From NCBI GenBank assembly GCA_003116975.1, contig BGKB01000044.1, positions 384,940 to 448,939 on the forward strand: DNA of 64,000 nt, in the 5' to 3' direction. Shown here one piece after another: positions 17,742 to 27,455 of the stretch; the first letter of the stretch is position 1, and each line of letters begins with the position of its first letter. Made by a program: the position numbers and the translations under genes. The stretch is from Aurantiochytrium sp. KH105. Its lineage: Eukaryota > Sar > Bigyra > Thraustochytrida > Thraustochytriidae. The notes under the pieces were generated by a model, which made no database searches, had not been told where the DNA came from, and worked only from the letters and a program-made list of their open reading frames with translations.

Positions 17742-19985
17742 CTACATGGAGCTTGTCTTGCGCAGACGCGTTTTTGACTGCGAGTGATCGTCTTGATCAT
17801 CATCGGGACCCTCCGAACCGCTGTGGAGACCTGGCGTGGATCCGCGATCTGGAAGATGAATGCGGCGAAGCTTGTCGGCGATGATCTCCTGGCGAGCATG
17901 CAAGTAGCGAGCTGATGGTTTCCAGTACTTCATGTAGCCATCCCAGTTGACGTTTTTGAGCCCGGACTTGTCGGCAATGGACTTCTTCACACGAGCAGCA
18001 AACTGTGTGGAAGATTCGCCCGGACGGCGGACGTGCGGTTTCAAATACCATACGTCGCAGATAAGGCAAAATGACGTCATGAGCTCGACGAGATGCATAG
18101 GAAAGGACTGCTGGCGAGAATTCCAAAATGGATCGACAAAGAGCTTGTTGTACTTGATGGCGACGGGCACGACGGGGACGCCAATCTCAAAGATGCCCTT
18201 TTTGAACTGGATAATGTACTCGTTGTTGACGCATGTTCCCTCGGGGAAGACGAGAAGAGGATTTTGGTCCGGGTCAAGGGCGTGTTCCTTGAGCTTTTGT
18301 GCAACGACAGCCCGATCCTTGATTTCGCCACGGTCAAACCACACGCACTGAAGCGTGCCGAGAACGACTTCTTGCAAAAAACGCACAATACCTTTGTGGC
18401 GCTGACCAACAAGGGAAAAGCAGCGCATCTGCTGCAAAATGATGACGTCGATCATTGATGTATGGTTCGCGACGTAGACCGGATGGCACTGTCCGGGCTT
18501 TGGCTTGACGTACGAGCCGTGGTAACGGATGACGGCGCCCCATGTGATACAGAAGATGCCGCACATCATCATGATGAGGCGGTGCTCGAGGTTTGTGCGC
18601 TGTTCGCCTTTGCTGAAGAACGTCTGCACGACGAACATACCAATGCCAAAGAGCACCCAGCCAAGCACGAAGATTACAATGCGCAGAGGGAAGAGCAGAA
18701 AGTAGCGCACCAGGACACCGAGGCCCCACATGGGCCAAAGATACGCGTTCCAGTTCCAAGGACGCGGCTTTTTGCTTTCGAAACACTTCCAAAAGTTGTC
18801 GTCAACAATGGAGGTGATGCCCTCCATGTAGACATCAGCAGCGGCGCCAAAGATTTCAGCAGCCAGCTTGGATTCAGGTTTCCTGTGTCGCGGCGTGGAC
18901 GGCGCAGACTCGGCGGGCTGTTCTGGAGTTGCAGAGGCGCCGCCAATGACTTTGGTCTTCATATCCGGAGAGGCGACAGAGTCATGGAAAACGGGCGATG
19001 CAGACGAGGCCGCAGTAGGGGATGTGGGCGGGCTCGTGCCGGCGCCACTCTTGGACTCATGACCGAATTGGCCCGCCGCCCCGCGTCCCGGGGAAGCAGC
19101 GGCGTCTTCGGTGTCGCTCATATCCTCGTCGCCCTCGGGGACGGAATCAGCACCGGTTTCGTGAACGCGACGGCGACGACGACGTGCGGTCAGGCTCTCG
19201 TTGGCAATGACTGAGAGACGACCGGGAAAGTTTCGTCGCGCCATTTCGTCGTCAATGTACGAGAGGAGAAAATCTTGGGTGGATTGACTCTTTTTCAAGT
19301 CGTAGTCGCCAAAGACTGCGTTCTCCATGCCGACGCGACGCGGGTCGAAGCCAGCATTGTCGTCTTCGTCGGTGCCCAGACTCATGAGCGAAGCGAAGGA
19401 GGACTGCGTGTCTCTGCGCGCCTTGCTAAGGAACGCGTGGTTGGCGCCGCTCAAAGGTGACTTCAGCTCATTTTCGCCGCTGTCGTCGTCATCGTCATTT
19501 TCATCGTCGACATGGTCGACATTGTATCCGGTCGCATAGTGGCCATCGTCCCCGTCTTGGTCGCGGTCGCCGTCGCCACCGATATCGACATCGTAGCCGA
19601 CTTCTTCGCTGGTTGTGCGGCTGAGGGCTTCGCGAAAGTCGTGTTGGCCTTCGTCTCCCTCGGCTCCTTCAGAGGAGGACGCGGTGCTGCCGGCCGAGCT
19701 CCTGGCAGCAGGGAGGCTTCGCGGGTCCGAGGGCAGCCCAGGGCGCGAGAAAAGGTAGGCTGCTGTGAGCGGCGATACGGTGTCTCCGTTTTCATCTTCT
19801 TCCGCAACAGCATCTTCATCTTCGGCTTCGGCTTTGGCTTTTGCATCTGCCTCGGCTTCTGCATTCTGGTCGGTCTCGGCGGCGTTGGCATCAAGCTTGA
19901 TCTCGGCATTTTCGTCTTGGTCGACAGCGGCGTCCACTGCGCCGTTCACCTTGGGAATGTCGTCGTTGTTGTCTTGGTCGCTCAT
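17742..19985 (-). CDS. Glycerol-3-phosphate acyltransferase, GPAT3/4/GPAT9-like, with long acidic N-terminus
   Basis: The ATG at 19985 gives 747 residues. The C-terminal half is a PlsC-type acyltransferase of the GPAT3/4 (plant GPAT9) group: catalytic block I NHTSMID (507-513), block II FDRGE (550-554), block III VFPEGTCVNN (579-588) and block IV VPVVPVAIKY (603-612), then the family-typical DPFWNS and SFCLICDVWYL stretches. Two hydrophobic segments (about 415-455 and 470-488) suggest ER membrane insertion. Known reaction: acyl-CoA plus glycerol-3-phosphate to lysophosphatidate, the first step of glycerolipid and storage-oil synthesis. Human GPAT3 is about 435 residues. The extra roughly 370 residues here are acidic, Asp/Glu/Ser/Ala-rich and probably disordered, with possible phosphorylation sites. 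An LPAAT-type activity cannot be excluded from motifs alone. Confidence 0.88.
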   Translation of the reverse strand: MSDQDNNDDIPKVNGAVDAAVDQDENAEIKLDANAAETDQNAEAEADAKAKAEAEDEDAVAEEDENGDTVSPLTAAYLFSRPGLPSDPRSLPAARSSAGSTASSSEGAEGDEGQHDFREALSRTTSEEVGYDVDIGGDGDRDQDGDDGHYATGYNVDHVDDENDDDDDSGENELKSPLSGANHAFLSKARRDTQSSFASLMSLGTDEDDNAGFDPRRVGMENAVFGDYDLKKSQSTQDFLLSYIDDEMARRNFPGRLSVIANESLTARRRRRRVHETGADSVPEGDEDMSDTEDAAASPGRGAAGQFGHESKSGAGTSPPTSPTAASSASPVFHDSVASPDMKTKVIGGASATPEQPAESAPSTPRHRKPESKLAAEIFGAAADVYMEGITSIVDDNFWKCFESKKPRPWNWNAYLWPMWGLGVLVRYFLLFPLRIVIFVLGWVLFGIGMFVVQTFFSKGEQRTNLEHRLIMMMCGIFCITWGAVIRYHGSYVKPKPGQCHPVYVANHTSMIDVIILQQMRCFSLVGQRHKGIVRFLQEVVLGTLQCVWFDRGEIKDRAVVAQKLKEHALDPDQNPLLVFPEGTCVNNEYIIQFKKGIFEIGVPVVPVAIKYNKLFVDPFWNSRQQSFPMHLVELMTSFCLICDVWYLKPHVRRPGESSTQFAARVKKSIADKSGLKNVNWDGYMKYWKPSARYLHARQEIIADKLRRIHLPDRGSTPGLHSGSEGPDDDQDDHSQSKTRLRKTSSM

Positions 19986-21915
19986 CTTCGTTCTCTCCTA
20001 TTCTTTTCAAGGGATTCGCCGCGAAACAATCTAGATTCTCTCCCCGCGTGCGTGTAATAAAAACCGCACGAGACTTTTGCGCACCGCGCCGGCGCCGCAG
20101 CTTCGCTCGCTCGCTCGTTCGTTCGCTCGCTCGTTCGCCTTCTCCGCTCGAGAGAGCGAGAGGGAGGGAGGGAGCGAGGAAAGGACGGGCTCGCTCTCTT
20201 GCTTGTTTGCTCGAGCCCTTGCGCGCAGGAATTCTCGATCTCCGCCTGGACGCCTTCTTTCGGCCACGCGACTCCGCAGCACGCTCTCGCGCACGAAACC
20301 TCGCAGCAGGCCGTGTCTCTCCGCGTCCCCGCGCCGCGTCCTCGCGCCGCCCCGCGCCGCGCCGCGCCCGAGCCCTCTGCACGCGCGCCGCCGCGCCCGC
20401 TTCTGGATTCGCTTTTCCGCTTTTGGCCCGAAGCCGCCCCATCCGGCCTTCGTAGACTCTATCGTATACACACGCGCCCCGTTACATTATCTATGCGATC
20501 TCTCGATCGAGTGATCGATCGACCGTCGGTCCTCGCCTTCGATCGATCACGAAGTCATCGTCGTCATCCGCCCCAGCACGCACGGCGGCTTGGCCTCACT
20601 TTCTCGCTTTCTTGCCTGCAGCGGCGTGCCGCCCCTGCCACGGCTCACGAGCTCCTGGAGCTCGTTCGCTGGCGGCGACTTGCCGGGGGACCTCGGGGAG
20701 AATTTCTCGCGAGGCAGGAGGAAGGGAGGGAGCAGCAGTTGGCAGCTGCAGCTGCCGCAGTCCAGTCCTGGCAGGTGCCGTGCCACTGCTGGCTGCAGCT
20801 GCAGTGTTTGTTCACGAGATGATCAAGGATGATTGACAATGATGATGATGATGCAGTGCAGGAGCAGAAGAAGATGTCGATGGCGCTGGCGGCGACGACG
20901 ACGAGCAGGAAACCCTTTACATCATCCACCATCCAGCACACTGCACTGCAGTGGCCAGCCCGGCGACTTTCAGGAAGACCGCCACCCGAGCGAACGAAGC
21001 TCTATGCCGACCGCGATGAACATCTTCGGTCCCGATCTTGCCTCCGCCATCGGCCACGGCACGGCCGCCTCCAGCCAAGTGGGGCTGGCTACCAATGGCA
21101 AAAAAGCTCGCCAAACAAAGCTTCCTCCCTCGTGCGTCACCGTCCTCGCAGTTCCGCTGCTTTCTCTTTCGCCCTAACCAATACTAGACTACGTATCATT
21201 TCGTCGTCAGCTCTTGCGCGGATGCGCGCAGCGTCTGTCTGCTCCGGCCGGAGCCGGGTGGACACGACACGCCGTGACACATCTTACTCGGCGCACCCGA
21301 GGCCGCGGGCGAGACTGGAGCCGCGCTAGGGCCCCTACTCCGCCGGCGGCTGCGGCTGTGGCATGCACGAGCTGCTGCTGCTGCTGCTCTTGCTCTTGCT
21401 CTTGGCCGAGCCACAGAAACCAATTCTCGGCCGCCTTCTCGATCCGTCCCCGCCCTCTGACAACAGCAACAGCAACAGCAACCGACCATCTTGGGAGCGC
21501 GGCGCGGCTGCGGCTGGATGCCGGCATGGCTCGTGGTGACGTAGCCCGCGACGACGGACGCGCAGGATGACGGAGGCGCTCTCGCGCGATGACGAAGTGA
21601 TGGGACATGCTGATGCGTGCACAAGCACAGGCGGGGTGTGTGCGCGCATGCGTGGAGGGGTGCGCGCGCGCCCCTCGACCAATTTCGCCTCACCGAAACT
21701 GTGTCGATCAGCGGGGGCCAGTCCAGGCTCGTAATAATGAGATATCTCCGGCTGATTGACTGACAGAGGTTGATTTGGCTCAGCTGGCTGCTCAAAAAGA
21801 AATGGATTCTGCATTTGTGTACCTTACCGAGAGCGAACGAGGGAGAGGGAAAGCCAAGTGGCGACGGCGGCGACGATCGCAAAGTTGGAAATGCTTATAC
21901 TTGGGCTAGGAATTT
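19986..21915. other. Low-complexity spacer, no supportable gene
   Basis: About 1.9 kb between the GPAT 5' end and the sulfotransferase relic. It contains (CGCT/CGTT)n tracts at 20103-20140, a cluster of GATC/CGATCG palindromes at 20500-20550, poly-GATGAT near 20838-20856, and (CTG)n and (CTCTTG)n tracts at 21370-21400. Open frames here are Arg/Ser/Pro/Ala-rich and change frame freely, as expected of GC-rich non-coding DNA. Confidence 0.5.
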
Positions 21916-22122
21916 TTTGACGACGATGGTGCAAGATTCCAAGCGCTCCGTAAGCAATCAACCGGTCGGCCTCCTTGCAGAGTGCGACATCATTGTGACG
22001 ATCTTGTCGAGCACGGCCTGGGCCTCGGGCGAGAGCTTGAGACCGTACTTAGTGTTGCCTTCGTTCTCCCTGCTTGGCGGCTATCTCTTCAAGCTCGAAA
22101 CGGAAACGCCCTCGTAATAGGT
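21916..22122 (-). pseudogene. Decayed partial copy of the sulfotransferase 3' end
   Basis: This stretch aligns by eye with 22192-22386, the last 60 or so codons of the adjacent sulfotransferase gene. Shared blocks include GACGATCTTGTCGAGCACGG against GACGATTTCGTCGAGCACGG, and a long CCTGGGCCTCGGGCGA run. The copy carries a 4-base insertion after GTAAGC relative to the gene, has lost the stop codon, and has several small length differences, so it cannot encode the same C-terminus. It is a tandem partial duplication in direct orientation lying about 275 bp downstream of the parent gene's end. Confidence 0.8.
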
Positions 22123-22191
22123 GGCGTGCACCCCTCTTTCTCTGTGAAATGCTTAGGTACTTACGTTTTGGCAAAAGTTTTGACTATTTGT

Positions 22192-23424
22192 TTAGACAGC
22201 AATGGCGCATGATTCGAGGCGCTCCGTGAGCAACCGGTCGGCCTCCTTGTAGAGTGTGGCATCGTTAGTGACGATTTCGTCGAGCACGGCCTGGGCCTCG
22301 GGCGAAAGTTTGAGACCGCGCTTGGTATCGTCATAGTTCTTCCTGTGAGGCATCTCTTCAAGCGCGGAAACACCCTCGAAGTAGGTCGGGAGGAGCTTCT
22401 CGAGGACCAAAAGGCTCTCGCGAAGACGCTCAAGTGTGCCAACAAAGAGAATCTTCTCGCGGAGGTTCGCGAGGGCCTTCTCGAGCGCGGCAGGGCCATA
22501 CGTATAGCACTCGTCCGCATAGCCACAGAGAAAGGTAGTCTGCAGAGATCCGAAACGGCGCAACTCGTTGAGCTCCACGCACTCTGGGCTGAGCAGGCAG
22601 TCCTCAAAGGAGAGATCTCCCTTTTCCCTGATGTAGTTTGCCCGCCATTTATCGTTTCGGGCATGGGTGCGCACATAGTAATACATGGAACGCATGCGCT
22701 CCGACGGCTTGCGCAGAATGGAAAACTCAATGACATCCTGCATATCCTCCTTGGTCGGGCGATCGATGTGGAGAAACTCGAGAATGAACTTGGGGATCCT
22801 GTGCTCGTAGCCCGGTCTGGGCAATTCGAGCGCGTGCTCCCAGTTGAGGTGAAACACATGGCCGTAAAAAAAGGTGCGGTTGCGGCCTTGGTAGGGCGGG
22901 TAGACGACAGAGTTGCCTACCTTGTACAGAAATTCGCCCTTGCGCTTGGCGGTCCGGCGCGGATCGTCGTCATTGTAGCCCGCAGTGGCGTCAACAGACC
23001 ACGACGTCTTGATGTTATGCACAGCGTCCTCGGACTCGCCAACATCGACCCTGTTGTAGTTCTTCTTTTGGTTTAGTTGGCGTACAATGGCCTCCACGGT
23101 GGTGCTGCCCGTCTTGGGAATGCGCACGTAGACGAGGCGCTTGGTATCCACTGGCCCGCAATGAGGGTCTCTTTCTTCCGGGCTCACGTAGCATTTACCC
23201 TCGCATGGGGAGGTCATGAGTCCAAAGTGGCCAATGGTCATCGGGTTGAGCACGAGCGTAGCTCCGAAGAGCAGAAAGGCGCCCAAGATTTGGAGCTTCG
23301 AGTACTCCTCCTTGCGGGCGCGAGGACGGGGAGCGGTTTGGCTGGCGCCCGGCTTTGCGTCCGACTTGTTCGCCGCGTCAGCAGTCGGCTTGCGCCGCTG
23401 CTTGAGCCCTTGGTCGGAGCTCAT
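22192..23424 (-). CDS. Golgi 2-O-sulfotransferase-like protein (Sulfotransfer_2 family)
   Basis: The ATG at 23424 gives 410 residues; the frame runs slightly further upstream only with TTG. It is a type II membrane protein: basic N-terminus, one hydrophobic anchor at about 46-66, then a luminal catalytic domain. The PAPS 5'-phosphosulfate loop is RIPKTGSTT (101-109). The 3'-phosphate site is SILRKPSERMRSMYYY (235-250). Together they match heparan/uronyl 2-O-sulfotransferases. HVFHLNW (189-195) is a candidate for the catalytic-His region. Paired Cys and NRT sequons fit a secretory protein. Known reaction of relatives: transfer of sulfate from PAPS to a sugar hydroxyl of an extracellular polysaccharide. 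That suits a thraustochytrid wall or ectoplasmic net rich in sulfated galactans (inference). The substrate is not readable from sequence. A degenerate copy of its 3' end lies just downstream. Confidence 0.82.
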   Translation of the reverse strand: MSSDQGLKQRRKPTADAANKSDAKPGASQTAPRPRARKEEYSKLQILGAFLLFGATLVLNPMTIGHFGLMTSPCEGKCYVSPEERDPHCGPVDTKRLVYVRIPKTGSTTVEAIVRQLNQKKNYNRVDVGESEDAVHNIKTSWSVDATAGYNDDDPRRTAKRKGEFLYKVGNSVVYPPYQGRNRTFFYGHVFHLNWEHALELPRPGYEHRIPKFILEFLHIDRPTKEDMQDVIEFSILRKPSERMRSMYYYVRTHARNDKWRANYIREKGDLSFEDCLLSPECVELNELRRFGSLQTTFLCGYADECYTYGPAALEKALANLREKILFVGTLERLRESLLVLEKLLPTYFEGVSALEEMPHRKNYDDTKRGLKLSPEAQAVLDEIVTNDATLYKEADRLLTERLESCAIAV

Positions 23425-24068
23425 CTTTCCAAAGCGCAAACTTTGCGCTCTCTTGCTGCTCTTGCACCTGCTCTTGCTCTTGCTTGCTGCTCCTGCTACT
23501 CCTGCTGCTTCTCGTAGACTCTGCGCGCGGACAGTCTCCCGCTCGCGGCCTCCTGCCCGCGGCCTCTGCTCGCGGCTGCTGCCTAGCAGTAATGTGGACT
23601 GCTTGTTTTGCGTTTGCCAACGTGGTGCGTGCGTGCATGCCTTGTCTCCTTCTTGTTGTTGCTGCTCGTCTAGTTGTGCAAAAGTGTGTGTGCACTGCGG
23701 CGCGTGCTCGAGGGTGACGAAGTCCGGGCGACTCCCCGCTGCAGCTGCATGGCAGGCTTAACAAGCGCGAGCTAGCGAGCGAGCGAGCGAGCGCGCCCAC
23801 GAGCGTGCGAGCAGGCGCAGCGGGGCCCGCGCAAGGTATTCAAGGAGGCCGGACTTTTGCGCGAAAGGTAAAGATTTTTTTTTTTTCTCTCTGGCCATAG
23901 TAGCTAGCTGGTGCTTCTGCCTGAACAATGCTGCTACTGATGGATGAACGAATGATACAATGCTCGGTGACTACTCGATCGTGAGCCCGTTTCTGCATGC
24001 GTGTAGACATTATAGAGACGTGAGAAAAACTCTTGCTGAACAAAAGGAAAACGCGTTGCGAGGGTTAA
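23425..24068. other. Sulfotransferase 5' region and phosphatase 3' region
   Basis: No supportable gene. It holds CTCTTGCTG-type repeats at 23450-23520 and (GCGA)n at 23771-23792. The stretch from about 23865 onward is AT-richer, with a T-run at 23875-23887, and probably belongs to the phosphatase 3' UTR. Confidence 0.45.
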
Positions 24069-24786
24069 TCAAGGCTTGAACCAATCTGGTGGATTTGGTG
24101 GGACGTCAACGAGGTCTGTGTCAAAAAGTTCGATGAACTGCTCATTGGCGGGTCGAACTTTGCTTCCAGCATATCTGTGCTTACGCAGTTCGCATCATCA
24201 GCGTTAGTCTCTCTATACTCTTTGTTTGCCCTCGGTTCGTTCGTGTCTATGGCTCCAATCGGAGCTGCAACAGATTGAAAAAATCGCAAGGACAACAGCT
24301 CACACGGGACCTCTAACATCATGCACAAAGTATTCGTCCGAGGTGATTCACCTGGTAGATTGCCAGGCCTGAGCGCACCACTTACCGTCTGTACTCGTCC
24401 CAAATCGACGTGAGCGACCAGCGCAGGGACTTTCGCAGAGCTCCGATGACGACACCTGTGCGATGCGAGCCTTGATGGTCGCAGACAAGCATAGGGTGGT
24501 TGGCACGGTCGAGAATGATTCGAAGCGCCTCTAGTACAGTTTCCTCGCCAATGGGCGCGTAGAGGGCACGCACCGATTCGCTCGTACCAAGATGCACAAG
24601 ATTCACGTTGTGGTCCTCGAGAAATCTCGTAAACGAAACGTCGAGAAGGTCGTCACCACCCAAGTATACCACGGTCTTGAGCTGGAGCTGTTCCAAGAAG
24701 CGCAAATTGAGCTCGTTGGGCAGGCCCGAGCGATGCAAGTCGACCTCGACCATGCCATAGTTGAGCGGGGGAATGAGCCCTGCCAT
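24069..24786 (-). CDS. Siw14/PFA-DSP-like dual-specificity phosphatase, two exons, catalytic Cys replaced by Asp
   Basis: Exon 1 runs from the ATG at 24786 to 24386 and exon 2 from 24174 to the TGA at 24069-24071. Spliced length is 507 bases, giving 168 residues. Exon 1 alone would stop just after DEYRR; splicing restores the family C-terminus RYAGSKVRPANEQFIELFD. The start IPPLNYGMVEVDLHRSGLPNELN, ALRKSLRWSLTSIWDEYRR and the spacing match atypical plant/fungal DSPs (PFA-DSP, Siw14/OCA group), which hydrolyse inositol pyrophosphates or phosphoproteins. The P-loop reads LVCDHQGSHRTG where the family has (I/V)HCxxGKHRTG. The catalytic Cys position is therefore Asp, while the Arg is kept. This predicts an inactive or substrate-binding pseudophosphatase, as in some yeast OCA paralogues. 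It shares a divergent 5' region with the GT31 gene. Confidence 0.85.
24175..24385 (-). other. Spliceosomal intron in the phosphatase gene
   Basis: A 211-base intron with donor GTAAGT (24385-24380) and acceptor GCACAG (24180-24175). Its removal keeps frame and reconstitutes conserved family residues on both sides. It is the only intron in the window I can support by protein homology. Confidence 0.88.
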
Positions 24787-25263
24787 GGAAACGTTGTTTG
24801 ATCCCGAGTGATCAAACGTAGCTACACCCGCTCAATGTGCTCGCGCAGAGCGACAGACACGCGTGCCCTGTGCGTGCACGCCCTGCGAGGGCAGCAAAAG
24901 AGGGCTTCTTTTCCTCTCTTTGCGCAGCGGCAAGGAACGCTCGCGTTTGCAGGGCGAGACAAACTTGGCGCTCTGGAATCCCGTCTTTCCGCGTGCCCGT
25001 CTCGCGCACGCTGACGGACGGTCTGAGCGCGTTCGCGCCGGTCTTGGCGCGAAACGGCTTGGTCCAAGGTACTTGCGCGCGCGCGCGCGCGCTTCCGCTT
25101 CCGCGCCCGCTGTCGCTGGCGGCTTTTCAATGGTTGCTCTTGTCCCCGTCGGCCAGGCGCCGCTTCGCAGTGTTCAATCAACGAACTGGAGCAGACACCA
25201 TGGCGCAGTCACCCGCTCGCAGCAGACCTGCAAGCCAGCCTCCTGTACGGCGGGGCCCCGAAG
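24787..25263. promoter_or_regulatory. Divergent promoter region, phosphatase / GT31
   Basis: The 477 bases between divergent ATGs. A perfect 8-bp inverted repeat, GTTTGATC (24796-24803) and GATCAAAC (24810-24817) with a 6-base loop, sits 10 bases upstream of the phosphatase ATG. In its mRNA this would be a hairpin next to the start codon. A (GC)n alternating tract lies at 25077-25091. Confidence 0.45.
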
Positions 25264-25311
25264 ATGCACAGCGGCATCTGGCCGCGACGCGGAGGTCGCC
25301 ATGGCGATAAT

Positions 25312-25348
<37 letters not shown>

Positions 25349-26397
25349 GCCGCAGCCGCAGGCAAAGAAGTAGGGTTGCCAACGTAGGAGCCGTGATCTT
25401 GTGGCTTTCGTTGGGGCTGTTTGCGCTGTGGACGTACTACTCGTTCTGGCGCTTCATGCTGGGCGAGGACGTCATGCCCAGGGCTGCACGCAGTCCAGAG
25501 GTCGACAAAGATGCGGACAAGGGGTTTGTTGTTCTCGTGCTTGTGATGCAAGCTCCTTTTGAAGCGGATCGTGTGCTGGAACGTCGAGAAGCGATCGAAG
25601 AAACATGGGCGACCTGGTTTGGATCCGGACGCTTTACTTTTCAGGTTCGCCATGTGGGCAAAGACTTGGATTCCACGAATACGAACATGTACAACTGTTT
25701 TAGCGAGCACAAGTCAGAATGTCTTGTTGAGGGCTACGCTGCTGCAGCTGGTGAATTTGGCATTGAGGCGCTCGCACATGTGGTCAAAGTCGACGACGTG
25801 ACCTTTGTGATGCCCTCGCGACTACTCGCGTATCTCTCCACAATCAATCCCGCAGATGCACGTGCGGGTGGCAGCTTACTGTGCACTAGTGCTCGACAAC
25901 AAGACTGTTTTTTGTCGGGCGGGGCGGGTTTCTTTTTGACGCGCGAGGCTGTTCGACAACTGCTTGTGCACTGGCCAACGTGTAGCACGCAACTTAATAC
26001 CCCTTTTCATCTGCGCGCAGAAGACGTCTCAATTGCATCCTGTCTACGGACCGAAGTTGGCATAGAGGTGTTTCCAGCCTTGGACTTCAAGGGCGACGAG
26101 TTGTTTCACGTGTTCGAGCCAGCAACGCTTTTGTTCAAGAACGTGGCTTCCTGGTATGAAGAGTACAAGAAGAATGCTGGATTGGCTGTTCCCCAGCAAT
26201 GCTGCTCCATGCAGACCATTACCTTTCATTATGCTGAGCCCCCATTGATGAAGCTGTTGTGGCGATGCCATTTGGACCGAGCTGCGTGCCCGTCACATCC
26301 GACTGATTGGCCAAGAGGGTTGGGCGGCCACGCGCGGCGGCCTCGATCTGATACAGAAGTGAAGATTATTTCCTATTTGATCAAGAGTCCCACTTGA
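25264..26397 (+). CDS. GT31-family glycosyltransferase (beta-1,3-galactosyltransferase / C1GALT1-like)
   Basis: A 377-residue type II membrane protein from the ATG at 25264. A basic N-terminus with a 12-Ser run (residues 17-28, AGC repeat) precedes a membrane anchor at about 40-60. The luminal domain carries the GT31 landmarks in order: RREAIEETWATWF (107-119), the metal-site region VVKVDDVTFV (173-182, last position Val rather than Asp), FLSGGAGFFLT (216-226), EDVSIASCLR (253-262) and FHYAEP (321-326). Relatives transfer galactose or a related sugar from UDP-sugars in the Golgi; C1GALT1 makes core-1 O-glycans on Ser/Thr. That would fit the Thr/Pro-rich CRP proteins further along, but the link is speculative. 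Acceptor specificity cannot be read from sequence. Confidence 0.8.
25312..25347 (+). repeat. (AGC)12 microsatellite inside the GT31 coding region
   Basis: Twelve AGC units encode a Ser run in the cytosolic tail of the GT31 protein. Length is likely polymorphic, but changes by whole units keep the frame. Confidence 0.9.
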
Positions 26398-27113
26398 ATG
26401 TGTGACGCCTCTGCAAGGGAAGGAAGGGAGTTTATCGGTAATCGCACAATGGCGAAGAAAAGCGAGCATGACATGACATCGCTTCGTACGTTCTGCTTTC
26501 ACTCTACGTCTTTATGCGCTGTGCTATGGCGTTCAAGATTGCGTGTCTTGCTGCATGGCGCGAAAGGGCATTGGCAAGAATATAGTTTGGTGCTGACATC
26601 GCAGAGCTTTGTGTGTAATTTGGTGGTGCGAGAGGCGAAAATGCGAACACTCAAGATCCATTGGAGAAAAGGAAAACAAGTTAGAAATGGGATGACGCTG
26701 CTGGAACGGTCTGATATGCGTTTGCACATTTTGTTTTCCTCGCTTTTGTTCGATACTATTTCCTGACTAGATCTGGGTGAGGCGAGTAAAAAATAAAATC
26801 CCCCAAAACTGAGAGATTCATCGTTTTCTCTGGAAAGATTCATCGTGTTTTCTGAAAAAAGTACGTCTCTTTACGAAAAGGTGCCCTTGAAACCCTTCTC
26901 CGCCTAAAAAAGCTTCTCGTTTGCTCGTTTGTTCGTTCGTTCGTTCAATAGTTCGTTCGTTCAGTCAAAACCTTTGTCCAGACTATTTCTTTCTTTCGTG
27001 GAAGATGATGGTGGCAGGACAAAGCACGACCCAGATTCATGGCAAGCCAAGCACCTTTTCTCACAGGTTTAGTGAAAAAATCGTCTCCCGGTCTCGATGA
27101 TGGTCACAACTTG
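26398..27113. other. Convergent 3' spacer, GT31 / EMC6
   Basis: AT-richer than the flanks, with a (GTTC)n tract at about 26925-26962 and a TTCATCG / GAAAGATTCATCGT direct repeat at 26817-26850. A 122-codon frame begins immediately after the GT31 stop but has no recognisable features, so I treat it as 3' UTR. Confidence 0.5.
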
Positions 27114-27455
27114 TTAGTAAATGTGGACGAGCGCGTACATGAGAGTCCAGTAAAGCACAAAAGCAAGGGCCTCGTTGCCCATGCCTGAGACGAGGAAGGC
27201 AAGATTTGAGGTCTGGGCCACGTAGATCTTTGTGCGGCCGCCAAAGTTGAAGGCAACGATGGCCATCGAGGTGAGCAAATATTGGATGACAAAGAGCGCG
27301 AATCCCTTGAAGCCCGTGAAGCCGAAGATGCCTGCCGAGAAGCCGCCAACAATGGTGGAGATCGTGCGGATGTAGCCGATTGCTTTCATGTTGCTCGTCA
27401 CGCTAGCCTTGTCGAAGAGCTCGGGCTCGTCGCTTGGTTGCTGCTGCGGCTGCAT
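27114..27455 (-). CDS. EMC6: ER membrane protein complex subunit 6 (EMC6)
   Basis: A 113-residue protein from the ATG at 27455. After a polar Gln/Glu-rich N-terminus, three hydrophobic segments follow at about 30-50 (STIVGGFSAGIFGFTGFKGF), 52-70 and 88-110. The glycine-rich first helix pair and the ending ALAFVLYWTLMYALVHIY match EMC6/TMEM93, which is normally about 110 residues. EMC6 is a core membrane subunit of the EMC insertase, which places tail-anchored and multipass helices in the ER. Size, helix spacing and C-terminal WTLxYxLVHxY make the call firm. Confidence 0.88.
   Translation of the reverse strand: MQPQQQPSDEPELFDKASVTSNMKAIGYIRTISTIVGGFSAGIFGFTGFKGFALFVIQYLLTSMAIVAFNFGGRTKIYVAQTSNLAFLVSGMGNEALAFVLYWTLMYALVHIY

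Noticed and set aside
26398-26766. 122-codon frame directly after the GT31 stop, in the same frame
   Set aside because: Considered as a stop-codon readthrough extension, but it has no conserved features and GT31 proteins normally end where this one does.
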